Assembly (NCBI RefSeq): GCF_019511665.1
Contig: NZ_JAEUAW010000009.1
Span: forward strand, 1-64,000
DNA length: 64,000 nucleotides
From: Microbacterium jejuense
GTDB lineage: Bacteria > Actinomycetota > Actinomycetes > Actinomycetales > Microbacteriaceae
Direction of reading: 5' to 3'
Part shown: positions 16,374-24,438 of the stretch, piece by piece
Position numbering within the stretch: position 1 is the first letter of the stretch
How the letters are laid out: the number at the start of each line of letters is the position of its first letter
Translations under genes and position numbers: made by a program
The notes under the pieces: model-generated
Seen by the model: only the letters and a program-made list of their open reading frames with translations
Database searches by the model: none
What the model was told of the DNA's origin: nothing

Positions 16374-17515
16374 GCGGTCACGGCTTCGCGGACGGTCGAG
16401 GCGTTTCGTCTCGCTTCGCTCGCTCAACGACCGGGAAGGCGACCGACCCGGTCGTTGAGCGACCGAGGACGCTTCGTCTCGTCGCTGGCGCTCCTCGCTC
16501 AGCGACCGACTCGGGAGACGAAACGTCGCGAGCCGACCTCGGGAACGTCCCGCACGCCGCCGGCCCGGTCGTTGAGCGACCGAGGAACGAGGGAGACGAA
16601 ACGTCGCGAGCCGACCTCGGGAACGATCCGCACGCCGCCGGCCCGACGAGCCTGGCGCGGACGAAGATCCCCCAGCGCGTCGGCGTCATCGGCGGCGGGC
16701 GCATGGGCGCGGGCATCGCGCACGCCTTCGTGGTCGCGGGGGCCCGGGTCGTCGTCGTGGAACGGGACGAGGATGCGGCGGTGGCGGCATCCACTCGGCT
16801 TCACGACAGTCTGCGGCGCAGCGTCGAACGCGGCGCCACGGACCGCTCGCTCGATGCGCTCGCGGCGGCCGTCGACACGACGGCCGACGCCGCGGCGCTC
16901 GCCCCATGCGGGCTCGTGATCGAGGCCGTGCCCGAGGATCGCGCCCTGAAGGCCGAGTCCCTCGCGCGCGCGGAGGCCGTGCTGACGCCGGAGGCGGTGC
17001 TCGCGACGAACACGTCGTCGATCTCGATCGACGAACTGGCCGCCGGCCTCAGGCGCCCTGACCGGTTCGTCGGCCTGCACTTCTTCAACCCGGTGCCCGC
17101 GTCGCAGCTCGTCGAGGTCGTGACCGGCGCCGCCACAGCACCTGACCTCGTCGACGACGCACGCGCGTGGGTCGAAGCCCTCGGCAAGACGGCGATCGTC
17201 GTGCGCGACAGTCCCGGGTTCGCGTCGAGCCGCCTGGGTGTCGCACTCGGGCTGGAGGCGATCCGCATGCTCGAAGAGGGCGTCGCGAGCGCCGCCGACA
17301 TCGACGCGGCCATGGAGCTGGGGTACCGGCATCCGGTCGGTCCTCTGCGCACCACCGACCTGGTGGGGCTGGACGTGCGCCTCGGCATCGCCGAAGAGCT
17401 GCACCGGGAGCTGGGTGACCGGTTCGCGCCGCCCGACCTGCTGCGGCGGCTCGTCGCCGACGGACATCTCGGCCGCAAGAGCGGCCGAGGCTTCTACGAA
17501 TGGAGCGAGAAGTGA
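16370..17515 (+). CDS. paaH: 3-hydroxyacyl-CoA dehydrogenase with repeat-encoded N-terminal extension (PaaH-like)
   Basis: The core (from residue ~102 of 381) is a normal 3-hydroxyacyl-CoA dehydrogenase. It has NAD motif VGVIGGGRMGAGIAHAF, NTSSISIDELA, the catalytic motif LHFFNPVPASQLVEVV, and a C-terminal domain ending GRKSGRGFYEWSE. It would oxidise 3-hydroxyadipyl-CoA. The ATG at 16370 overlaps the upstream stop (ATGA) and follows GGGGAGGAG, so the first ~100 residues appear translated. They come almost wholly from palindromic repeats and include two copies of GDETSRADLGN. No ATG lies between the repeats and the Rossmann motif; an internal GTG start cannot be excluded. It overlaps paaZ by GTGA. 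Confidence 0.87.
   Translation: MSGHGFADGRGVSSRFARSTTGKATDPVVERPRTLRLVAGAPRSATDSGDETSRADLGNVPHAAGPVVERPRNEGDETSRADLGNDPHAAGPTSLARTKIPQRVGVIGGGRMGAGIAHAFVVAGARVVVVERDEDAAVAASTRLHDSLRRSVERGATDRSLDALAAAVDTTADAAALAPCGLVIEAVPEDRALKAESLARAEAVLTPEAVLATNTSSISIDELAAGLRRPDRFVGLHFFNPVPASQLVEVVTGAATAPDLVDDARAWVEALGKTAIVVRDSPGFASSRLGVALGLEAIRMLEEGVASAADIDAAMELGYRHPVGPLRTTDLVGLDVRLGIAEELHRELGDRFAPPDLLRRLVADGHLGRKSGRGFYEWSEK
16401..16645. repeat. Cluster of palindromic-element copies inside paaH
   Basis: A forward half (16401-16434), a reverse half (from 16449), a degenerate forward half (about 16471-16508) and a further reverse half (16566-16605) occur in a row. A direct duplication of about 34 bp (16514-16547 and 16592-16625, beginning GGAGACGAAACGTCGCGAGC) lies within. 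The whole block stays open in the paaH frame. Confidence 0.9.
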
Positions 17516-19629
17516 CGGACATCCTCGAGAGCTACGTGCGCGACGCGTGGTGGGCTCCGGATGCCGGGGCCTCCAGCGTCGCGGTCCTCGATGCCTCTAC
17601 CGGCGAGGTCGTGACGCACGTCAGCACATCCGGCATCGACCTCGCCGGTGCGCTCGACCACGCGCGCACCGTGGGGCAGGCGAGCCTCGGCGCCCTCACG
17701 TTCCACCAGCGGGCGCTGCTGCTCAAGGAGTTCGCGGTCGCCCTCACGGCCCGCAAAGAAGAGCTGTACGAGCTGTCCAAGCGCGCCGGTGCGACCGTGC
17801 GCGACTCGCTCAACGACGTCGACGGCGGCATCGGCGTGCTCTTCACGTACGCGTCGAAGGGGCGCCGTGAGCTGCCGAACGCACAGGTCTACCTCGATGG
17901 TCCGGTCGAACCGCTCGCGAAGGACGGCTCGTTCCTCGGGCGTCACGTGTACTCGCGGCTGCCCGGCGTCGCGGTGCAGATCAACGCCTTCAACTTCCCG
18001 ATGTGGGGTGCGCTCGAGAAGTTCGCGCCGGCGTTCCTCGCGGGCGTGCCCTCGCTGGTGAAGCCGGCGACCCCCACGGCCTACATCGCCGAGGCGTGGG
18101 TGCGGATCCTCGTCAAGACCGGCCGCCTGCCCGCCGGGTCGCTGCAGCTCGTGAGCGGGCCGGTTCCCGGCCTGTTCGACCACCTCGGCCTGGGCGATCT
18201 CGTCGGCTTCACCGGAAGCGCCTCCACCGCCGCGGGGCTGCGGGAGCAAGCCGCGCCCGGGGTGCGCTTCACGAGCGAGACCGACTCGATCAACGCCTCG
18301 GTGCTCGGCCCCGACGCCCTGCCCGGAACGCCCGAGTTCGACGCCTACATCAAGCAGCTGCTCGTCGAGCTCACGACCAAGGCGGGCCAGAAGTGCACCG
18401 CGATCCGCCGCGCGATCGTGCCGTCGGCAGCCGTGGATGCCGTCGTCGACGCCCTGCGCGGCAAGATCGCGGAGCGCGTCGTCGTGGGCGACCCGCACGC
18501 CGAGGGCGTCACGATGGGCCCGCTCGTCTCGCGGGAGCAGCGCGACGAGGTGCTGCGCGCCGTGGCCGCGCTGCAGGAGTCAGGGGGCCGGGTCGTCGTG
18601 GGCAGCACGGATGCGCCCGACGTGCTGCGCGCCGACGGCACCACGGGTCCCGCGCCCGACGGTGCCTTCGTGGCGCCGATGGTGCTCGCGTTCGACGGTG
18701 ACGCCGCGGCACTGCCCGATGCGGTGCACGACGTCGAGGCCTTCGGGCCGGTCGCGAGCCTGCTGCCGTACCGCAGCGTCGACGAGGCCGCCGACCTCGT
18801 GGGGCGCGGTGGGGGCTCGCTCGTCACGAGCGTCGCCACCGCCGACCCTTCGGTCGCGGCCACCCTGCTCGCCCGCACCGCGGCGTACAACGGCCGCCTG
18901 CTGTTCCTCGACCGCGACGACGCCCCCACCTCCACGGGACACGGCGCGCCCGTGCCGCACCTGGTGCACGGCGGTCCGGGCCGCGCGGGCGGGGGAGAGG
19001 AGCTCGGCGGCATCCGTGCCGTGCTGCACCACATGCAGCGGACGGCCGTGCAGGGCTCGCCCGCGATGCTCACCGCCCTGACCGGCGTCTGGCATCAGGG
19101 GGCGGCATCCCGGTCCGACAAGCACCCGTTCCGCAAGCCGCTCGCCGAACTCCGGATCGGCGACCAGTTCGCCTCGCCGCTGCGCGCGGTGACGCTGGAC
19201 GACATCGAGACCTTCGCGCACTTCACCGGCGACCTCTTCTACGCCCACATGGACGAGGAGGCGGCGGCGGCCAACCCGTTCTTCCCGGGCCGCGTCGCGC
19301 ACGGGTACCTGCTGGTGTCGTGGGCGGCAGGGCTGTTCGTCGACCCCGCGCCCGGCCCGGTGCTCGCCAATTACGGCCTCGAGAACCTGCGCTTCGTGAC
19401 CCCGGTCTCACCCGGCGACGAGGTGCGGGTCGTGCTCACGGCCAAGCAGATCACGCCGCGCGAGACCGACGAGTATGGGGAGGTGCGGTGGGACGCCGTG
19501 CTCCTGAATCAGCGCGACGAGATCGTCGCGACGTACGACGTGCTCACGCTGGTCGCGAAGACGTGGGACGAGGTGGATGCCGGGCGCCCGGCATCCAGGC
19601 CGTCCGAAGCCGCGGAGGTCGGGGCATGA
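17512..19629 (+). CDS. paaZ: Bifunctional oxepin-CoA hydrolase / 3-oxo-5,6-dehydrosuberyl-CoA semialdehyde dehydrogenase PaaZ
   Basis: A 705-residue fusion enzyme that opens the oxepin ring and oxidises the resulting semialdehyde. Residues ~1-520 are an aldehyde dehydrogenase (INAFNFPMWGALEKFAPA, KPATPTAY, GFTGSASTA, catalytic Cys in TTKAGQKCTAIRR). Residues ~545-690 are a MaoC-type hydratase, with its Asp and His in FTGDLFYAHMDEEAA. A GTG at 17512 overlaps the paaH stop (GTGA). An ATG at 17500 is in frame, but GTG fits the local overlap habit. The C-terminal DAGRPAS is encoded by a perfect GGATGCC palindrome (19574-19597). Confidence 0.94.
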   Translation: MTDILESYVRDAWWAPDAGASSVAVLDASTGEVVTHVSTSGIDLAGALDHARTVGQASLGALTFHQRALLLKEFAVALTARKEELYELSKRAGATVRDSLNDVDGGIGVLFTYASKGRRELPNAQVYLDGPVEPLAKDGSFLGRHVYSRLPGVAVQINAFNFPMWGALEKFAPAFLAGVPSLVKPATPTAYIAEAWVRILVKTGRLPAGSLQLVSGPVPGLFDHLGLGDLVGFTGSASTAAGLREQAAPGVRFTSETDSINASVLGPDALPGTPEFDAYIKQLLVELTTKAGQKCTAIRRAIVPSAAVDAVVDALRGKIAERVVVGDPHAEGVTMGPLVSREQRDEVLRAVAALQESGGRVVVGSTDAPDVLRADGTTGPAPDGAFVAPMVLAFDGDAAALPDAVHDVEAFGPVASLLPYRSVDEAADLVGRGGGSLVTSVATADPSVAATLLARTAAYNGRLLFLDRDDAPTSTGHGAPVPHLVHGGPGRAGGGEELGGIRAVLHHMQRTAVQGSPAMLTALTGVWHQGAASRSDKHPFRKPLAELRIGDQFASPLRAVTLDDIETFAHFTGDLFYAHMDEEAAAANPFFPGRVAHGYLLVSWAAGLFVDPAPGPVLANYGLENLRFVTPVSPGDEVRVVLTAKQITPRETDEYGEVRWDAVLLNQRDEIVATYDVLTLVAKTWDEVDAGRPASRPSEAAEVGA
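19574..19597. repeat. 24-bp GGATGCC palindrome inside the paaZ 3' end
   Basis: A perfect palindrome with arm TGGATGCCGGGC, sharing its inner 22 bp with those at 11041 and 45443. Here it is translated (VDAGRPAS) near the end of PaaZ, about 30 bp before the stop. Confidence 0.9.
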
Positions 19630-19670
19630 TCGCGGCGGTCGCTGCGGTCGCGATGTCGCCTGCGCGGAAT

Positions 19671-19791
19671 CCTGCGCGCTGTCGAAATCGGCATGCGCGC
19701 CCGAAACTTTCTGGCGCGGATGCTGGTTCCGACAGCGCGAGCCGTGGGCGCGCCGTGGGAACAGCAGCGGATGCAGGTTTCGACAGCGCGA
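19671..19791. repeat. Three copies of a GATGC-GGTTTCGACAGCGCGA element before paaI
   Basis: Two direct copies (19714-19740 and 19763-19791) contain GATGC, GGTT(T/C) and CGACAGCGCGA. An inverted copy (19671-19697) contains GCGCTGTCGAAA. They fill most of the 172-bp paaZ-paaI gap. The inverted copy can pair with either direct copy. A 59-codon reading frame from 19626 crosses them but has no support. Confidence 0.75.
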
Positions 19792-19801
19792 AGGTGAGGC
19801 T

Positions 19802-20239
19802 GTGACCGACCCCGAGGAGCACTTCGCGGGCCAGCGCGAGATGCTGCGCCGCGACCGGGCGTCGGCCGCCCTCGGCATGGTCGTCGAGCGCGATGAACCG
19901 GGGGAGGCCGTCGTGTCGATGCGGGTGCACGACGACATGACCAACGGCTTCGCCATCACGCACGGCGGGATGGTGTTCGCGCTCGCCGACACCGCGTTCG
20001 CCATGGCCTGCAACGAGGACGACAGCGTCACCGTTGCGGCGGGAGCCGACATCTCGTTCCTGAAGGCCACGCACGCCGGGCAGACGCTCACCGCGCACGC
20101 GCGTCGCCGGAGCGTGTCGGGCCGCACCGGCCTGTACGACGTCACCGTGACCGACGAGACGGGTGACGTGGTCGCCGAGTTCCGCGGACGCTCGTTCACG
20201 ACCCGGCGCTCGGACCCCGCCCGCGAGTCCGGTCGTTGA
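19802..20239 (+). CDS. paaI: Phenylacetyl-CoA thioesterase PaaI
   Basis: A hot-dog-fold thioesterase of 145 residues. It would hydrolyse phenylacetyl-CoA or dead-end ring-hydroxylated CoA esters and so prevent CoA trapping. The PaaI signature [20 protein letters not shown] with its catalytic Asp is present, followed by the [19 protein letters not shown] strand. A GTG at 19802 follows AAGGTGAGG and gives the normal length. The last codons and the TGA stop lie inside a palindromic repeat at 20229-20261, which uses its only closed reading frame. Confidence 0.92.
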   Translation: MTDPEEHFAGQREMLRRDRASAALGMVVERDEPGEAVVSMRVHDDMTNGFAITHGGMVFALADTAFAMACNEDDSVTVAAGADISFLKATHAGQTLTAHARRRSVSGRTGLYDVTVTDETGDVVAEFRGRSFTTRRSDPARESGR

Positions 20240-20261
20240 GCGAGCGAAGCGAGACGAAACG
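20229..20261. repeat. Single reverse half of the palindromic element, supplying the paaI stop
   Basis: CCGGTCGTTGAGCGAGCGAA followed by GCGAGACGAAACGC. It overlaps the last four codons of paaI and ends about 40 bp before the paaA -10 box. Confidence 0.9.
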
Positions 20262-20301
20262 CGGTGCACGAGGTCGCTCGTTCGCGCCACAGCCGGGGGC
20301 G

Positions 20302-20324
20302 TATACTTTACTGAACGAACGGTC
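20302..20324 (+). promoter_or_regulatory. paaA promoter -10 and candidate PaaR operator 2
   Basis: TATACT at 20302-20307 is followed at once by TACTGAACGAACGGTC (20309-20324), which differs from operator 1 at one central base. A repressor there would cover the transcription start. The paaABCDE-paaG unit therefore has its own promoter under the same control as the paaF-paaI unit. Confidence 0.78.
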
Positions 20325-20340
20325 TGTAAATGAGGAGTCG

Positions 20341-21321
20341 ATGATGACGACCAAGACGCTGATCGACCCTGCGCCGTCTGATCAGGCAGCCGAGCAGGCG
20401 GCGTTCGACGCGGTCATCGAAGCCGACTCGCGCATCGAACCGCGGGATTGGATGCCGGCGGCCTATCGCAAGACGCTGATCCGGCAGATCTCGCAGCACG
20501 CCCACTCCGAGATCATCGGCATGCAGCCCGAGGGCAACTGGATCACGCGGGCGCCGAGCCTCAAGCGCAAGGCGATCCTCATGGCCAAGGTGCAGGACGA
20601 GGCCGGCCACGGGCTCTACCTGTACTCGGCCGCGCAGACGCTGGGCATCACGCGCGACGAGATGACCGAGCAGCTCATCGAGGGCCGCGCCCGGTACTCG
20701 TCGATCTTCAACTACCCGACGCCGACGTGGGCCGACATGGGGGCCATCGGCTGGCTCGTCGACGGCGCCGCGATCTGCAACCAGGTGCCGCTGTGCCGCG
20801 CGTCGTACGGCCCCTACGCGCGGGCGATGGTGCGCATCTGCAAGGAGGAGTCCTTCCACCAGCGCCAGGGGTTCGAGATCCTGCTGACCCTCATGCAGGG
20901 CACCGAGGCGCAGCAGCGGATGGCGCAGGACGCCGTGGACCGCTGGTACTGGCCGAGCCTCATGATGTTCGGCCCGCCCGACGACGAGTCGCCGAACTCG
21001 GCGCAGTCGATGGCCTGGAAGATCAAGCGCTTCTCGAACGACGACCTGCGTCAGCGCTTCATCGGAATGCTGGTTCCCCAGGCCGAAGTGCTGGGCGTGA
21101 CCCTCCCCGACCCCGAGCTGCGGTGGGACGAGGCGGCCGGCCGGTGGATCACGAGCGACATCGACTGGACGGAGTTCCACGAGGTGCTCGCCGGCCGCGG
21201 CCCGATGAACGCCGAGCGCATCCGCCGGCGCCGTGAGGCGCACGAGGACGGCGCCTGGGTGCGCGAGGCGGCCGCCGAGTACGCGCGCACGCAGCAGCGC
21301 CGGCGAGAGGAGGCGGCGTGA
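20341..21321 (+). CDS. paaA: 1,2-phenylacetyl-CoA epoxidase, catalytic subunit PaaA
   Basis: The diiron catalytic subunit (326 residues) of the multicomponent epoxidase that attacks the aromatic ring of phenylacetyl-CoA. Ligand motifs are visible: [14 protein letters not shown], the Glu-x-x-His pair in [15 protein letters not shown] and in [15 protein letters not shown]. The [23 protein letters not shown] segment is strongly PaaA-like. GAGGAG at 20332-20337 precedes tandem ATGs at 20341 and 20344; either is possible. It overlaps paaB. Confidence 0.96.
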   Translation: MMTTKTLIDPAPSDQAAEQAAFDAVIEADSRIEPRDWMPAAYRKTLIRQISQHAHSEIIGMQPEGNWITRAPSLKRKAILMAKVQDEAGHGLYLYSAAQTLGITRDEMTEQLIEGRARYSSIFNYPTPTWADMGAIGWLVDGAAICNQVPLCRASYGPYARAMVRICKEESFHQRQGFEILLTLMQGTEAQQRMAQDAVDRWYWPSLMMFGPPDDESPNSAQSMAWKIKRFSNDDLRQRFIGMLVPQAEVLGVTLPDPELRWDEAAGRWITSDIDWTEFHEVLAGRGPMNAERIRRRREAHEDGAWVREAAAEYARTQQRRREEAA

Positions 21322-21626
21322 TGACGACCCCGGGTGCCGCCGACCGCGAGACGTGGCCGCTGTGGGAGGTGTTCGTGCGGGCCGGACGTGGGCTCAGCCA
21401 CGTCCACGCCGGGTCGCTGCACGCGCCGGACGCCGAGTTCGCCGTGCGCAACGCGCGCGATCTGTACACGCGGCGCGGCGAGGGCACGTCGATCTGGGTG
21501 GTCCCGGCCGACGCGATCACCACGAGCGACCCCGACGCCAAGGGCGCGTTCTTCGAGAGCCCCGCGGGCAAGAACTACCGCCACGCGTCGTACTACACGG
21601 CGTCCGAGGGGGTGCCTCACCTGTGA
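21321..21626 (+). CDS. paaB: 1,2-phenylacetyl-CoA epoxidase subunit PaaB
   Basis: The small structural subunit (101 residues) of the epoxidase. It shows the typical WPLWEVFVRAGRGLSHVHAGSLHAPDAEFAVRNARDLYTRR opening and the segment SIWVVPADAITTSDPDAKGAFFES. TGATG overlap with paaA, with GAGAGGAGG upstream, favours ATG at 21321 over the adjacent GTG at 21318. Its stop overlaps the paaC ATG (TGATG). Confidence 0.95.
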   Translation: MTTPGAADRETWPLWEVFVRAGRGLSHVHAGSLHAPDAEFAVRNARDLYTRRGEGTSIWVVPADAITTSDPDAKGAFFESPAGKNYRHASYYTASEGVPHL

Positions 21627-22606
21627 TGGATCCGGATGCCGGCGGCCCAGGCGTTTCGTCTCGCTCCGCTCGCTCAACGAGCGGTCTGCCGGTCGTTGAG
21701 CCATCGAGCACGCTTCGTCCCGTCGCAACCATCCCGCTCGTTGAGCGACCGAGGGACGAGGGAGACGAAACGTCGCAGGCCGACCTCGCCGACGACGTGC
21801 ACGGCGACGTCACCGTCGACCGGGTCGAACTGTCGGCCGAGCTCGCCGGGGGCGAGGGGCGCGCCGGGTCGGCCGACGTGGCCGAGTACGCGCTGTGGCT
21901 CGGCGACGACGCGCTCATCCTCTCGCAGCAGCTCGGCGAGTGGATCGCCCGTGCCCCCGAGCTCGAGGAGGACGTCGCGCTCGCCAACATCGCCCTCGAC
22001 CTGCTGGGCCATGCGCGTTCGTTCCTGCGGTACGCCGGAACGTTCGACGGGCGCTCCGAGGACGACCTCGCCTACTGGCGCGACGAGCCCGAGTTCCGCT
22101 GCGCCTGGCTCTTCGAGCAGCCGAACGGGGACTTCGCGCAGACGATCGCGCGCCAGCTTGCGGCATCCACCTATCTGTTCGAGCTGTACACGGCGCTGCA
22201 GGGGTCGTCCGACGCGACATTGGCCGCCATCGCCGCGAAGGCGGTGAAAGAGGTCGAGTATCACCGCGACCATGCCGTGCAGTGGACTCTGCGGCTGGCC
22301 GGCGGCACCGACGAGTCGCGACGCCGCATGGTGCGTGCGGTGGGGGACGTGTGGCCGTACGTCGGCGAGCTGTTCCGGGACGAGCCGCTCATCGACCGGC
22401 TCGACGGCATCGCCGTACGGCCGTCCACGCTGCAGTCCGCGTTCGACGCGGTGATTGCGGCGGTGTTCGCCGAGGCGGCGCTCGAGGTCCCCGACGGCCC
22501 GATGTCATCCGGGGGAGGTCGTCGCGGATCGCACTTCCCGACGCTCGGCTACCTGCTCGCCGAGATGCAGGTGCTCGCCCGGCAGCACCCGGGGGTGACG
22601 TGGTGA
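21626..22606 (+). CDS. paaC: 1,2-phenylacetyl-CoA epoxidase subunit PaaC with repeat-encoded N-terminal extension
   Basis: The core (residues ~75-326) is PaaC, the structural partner of PaaA. It contains the ALWLGDDALILSQQLGEWIARAPELEEDVALANIALDLLGHAR motif and the KEVEYHRDHAVQWTLRLAGGTDES helix. Family members are about 250 residues; this reading frame has 326. The first ~65 residues (SSRSARSTSG, VVEPSSTLRP, LVERPRDEGDETSQADL) are encoded by palindromic repeats. The ATG at 21626 overlaps the paaB stop (TGATG). A GTG near 21798 would give a normal-length protein and is the main alternative. It overlaps paaD by GTGA. Confidence 0.9.
   Translation: MDPDAGGPGVSSRSARSTSGLPVVEPSSTLRPVATIPLVERPRDEGDETSQADLADDVHGDVTVDRVELSAELAGGEGRAGSADVAEYALWLGDDALILSQQLGEWIARAPELEEDVALANIALDLLGHARSFLRYAGTFDGRSEDDLAYWRDEPEFRCAWLFEQPNGDFAQTIARQLAASTYLFELYTALQGSSDATLAAIAAKAVKEVEYHRDHAVQWTLRLAGGTDESRRRMVRAVGDVWPYVGELFRDEPLIDRLDGIAVRPSTLQSAFDAVIAAVFAEAALEVPDGPMSSGGGRRGSHFPTLGYLLAEMQVLARQHPGVTW
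21651..21790. repeat. Palindromic-element copies inside the paaC 5' end
   Basis: A forward half (21651-21684) is followed by two reverse-type halves (about 21691 and 21735-21772) with partly drifted interiors. The last copy continues into CGTCGCAGGCCGACCTCG, closely matching the tail of the copies inside paaH, so those insertions share extended sequence. The paaC frame remains open throughout. Confidence 0.88.
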
Positions 22607-23103
22607 CTCTGCAGCCAACCCGGTCATCGAGCGACCGCGCATGGGCGGTCGCGGCATCCGTCCTCGATCCGGAGGTGCCGGTGCTGACCATCGAGGACCT
22701 GGGGGTGCTGCGCGACGTGTCGGTCGACGGCGACGCCGTCACCGTGACCATCACGCCGACGTACTCGGGGTGCCCCGCCATGGACGCGATCCGCGACGAC
22801 GTGGTGCTCGCCCTCACGGAGGCTGGGTTCGCCCACGTCGAGGTGCGGCTCGCGCTCGCGCCCGCGTGGACCACGGAGTGGATGACGGATGCCGGCAAGC
22901 ACAAGCTGCGCGAGTACGGCATCGCCCCTCCGACCGGGCGTCGTGCCGTGGCCGGGCCGATCCCGCTGCGGCTGTCGGTGCGCTGTCCGCGCTGCGGCTC
23001 GCTCGACACCCGCGAGCTCGCCCGGTTCGGCTCGACATCGTGCAAGGCCCTGTACGAGTGCCGTGCATGCCTGGAGCCCTTCGACCACTTCAAGGCCCAC
23101 TGA
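22603..23103 (+). CDS. paaD: 1,2-phenylacetyl-CoA epoxidase maturation subunit PaaD
   Basis: A MIP18/SufT-type protein (166 residues) thought to help assemble metal centres of the epoxidase. The MIP18 domain (ASVLDPEVPVLTIEDLGVLRDV, TPTYSGCPAMDAIRDDV) is followed by a C-terminal zinc ribbon CPRCGS then CKALYECRACLEPFDHFKAH. GTG at 22603 overlaps the paaC stop (GTGA). The first residues (QPTRSSSDRAW) come from CGGTCATCGAGCGACCG, which looks like a decayed fragment of the same repeat family. Confidence 0.94.
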   Translation: MTLQPTRSSSDRAWAVAASVLDPEVPVLTIEDLGVLRDVSVDGDAVTVTITPTYSGCPAMDAIRDDVVLALTEAGFAHVEVRLALAPAWTTEWMTDAGKHKLREYGIAPPTGRRAVAGPIPLRLSVRCPRCGSLDTRELARFGSTSCKALYECRACLEPFDHFKAH

Positions 23104-24296
23104 TGGCGCCCGGTCAGGCCGGCGACGCCGAGCGCGAGCGCATCGCCGAAGCGCTGCTCACGACGGCCGTGGGCGGGCCGCACGGCAGCCGGCGTCGCGG
23201 CAGGTTCCACGCGCTGCGCGTCGCGGCGGTGCGGCCGCTGACCGACGACGCGATCGAGGTGACCTTCGCGGTGCCCGAGGAGGTGCGCGACGAGTTCGAC
23301 TACCTGGCCGGCCAGCACGTCGCACTGCGGGCGACGCTCGACGGTCGTGAGGTGCGGCGCTCGTACTCGCTGTGTCGCGCGGTCGACGCGGGTGGTGGCG
23401 GCGACGGCCCGCGCACCATCAGCATCGCGATCAAGCGCGACGCCGGCGGGCGCTTCTCGACATGGGCACAGACCGGCCTCAAGGTCGGCGATGAGCTCGA
23501 GGTGATGAACCCGCAGGGGTCGTTCACGTCGACGCTCGCCGATCTCGACGGCGCCCACGTCGCCGGCATCGCCGCCGGCTCAGGCATCACGCCGCTCATG
23601 GCGCTCGCCGCGACCGTGCTCGATCGTTCCGAGACCTCGCGGTTCACGCTGGTGTACACGAACAGGTCGAGCCTCGACGTGATGTTCCTCGACGATCTGT
23701 CGGACCTCAAGGACCGCTACCCGACGAGGCTCGCCCTGCACCACGTGCTCTCGCGCGAGCAGCGCACGGCGCCGCTGCTGTCGGGCCGCCTCGATGAGCC
23801 GCGCCTGCGTCGGATTCTCGACGAGCTCGTCCTGCCCGACACCGTGGACGAGTGGTTCCTGTGCGGGCCGTTCCCGCTCGTGCAGCTGTGCCGCGACACC
23901 CTCGCCGACCTCGGCGTCGACGCCGCGCACGTGCGCTACGAGCTGTTCACTCCCGCCGACGGCCCCCGCGACGAGCCTGTCGGCGGGCCGGTGACGATCG
24001 CCGCCGACGAGCCGGTGACCCGCATCGAGTTCACGCTCGACGGGCAGTCGCAGTCGGTCGACAGCCCGGTCGCCGCGCACGAGTCGATCCTCACCGCGGC
24101 GCTGCGGGTGCGGCCCGACGTGCCGTTCGCGTGCGCGGGTGGCGTGTGCGGAACATGCCGCGCCCGCCTGCTGCAGGGCTCGGTCACGATGACCGAGAAC
24201 TACGCCCTCGAGCCCGACGAGCTCGAGCGCGGTTACGTGCTCACGTGCCAGTCTCACCCCACGACCGACGCCGTGGTCGTGGACTACGACGTGTGA
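23103..24296 (+). CDS. paaE: 1,2-phenylacetyl-CoA epoxidase reductase subunit PaaE
   Basis: The electron-transfer subunit (397 residues), passing electrons from NADPH to the PaaA diiron site. FAD-binding motif RRSYSLC at the beta-barrel domain, NAD-binding GIAAGSGITPLMA, and FLCGPFPLVQ of the ferredoxin-reductase module are followed by a C-terminal plant-type 2Fe-2S domain with CAGGVCGTC and a downstream TCQSHP cysteine. ATG at 23103 overlaps the paaD stop (TGATG). The N-terminal ~35 residues are longer than in E. coli. Confidence 0.95.
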   Translation: MAPGQAGDAERERIAEALLTTAVGGPHGSRRRGRFHALRVAAVRPLTDDAIEVTFAVPEEVRDEFDYLAGQHVALRATLDGREVRRSYSLCRAVDAGGGGDGPRTISIAIKRDAGGRFSTWAQTGLKVGDELEVMNPQGSFTSTLADLDGAHVAGIAAGSGITPLMALAATVLDRSETSRFTLVYTNRSSLDVMFLDDLSDLKDRYPTRLALHHVLSREQRTAPLLSGRLDEPRLRRILDELVLPDTVDEWFLCGPFPLVQLCRDTLADLGVDAAHVRYELFTPADGPRDEPVGGPVTIAADEPVTRIEFTLDGQSQSVDSPVAAHESILTAALRVRPDVPFACAGGVCGTCRARLLQGSVTMTENYALEPDELERGYVLTCQSHPTTDAVVVDYDV

Positions 24297-24438
24297 GCGC
24301 ATGGCCTTTGTCACCCCGCCGCCCAGGCGTCGTGGATGGTCGCTTCACAGGGGTGGATGCCGCAACCTGCACCTCCCGAAGGTTCGGGGTGGGTGGCGAG
24401 CATTGCCCGGGGGACGAACGGGACCGTAGCGTGAGGGC

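Noticed and set aside
19626..19805. Small gene overlapping the paaZ stop
   Set aside because: The frame is composed of repeat copies, has no ribosome site and ends inside the paaI start region.
20236..20340. N-terminal extension of PaaA beginning MSERSETKR
   Set aside because: It would cover the repeat and the paaA promoter/operator. GAGGAG and the family start place initiation at 20341-20344.
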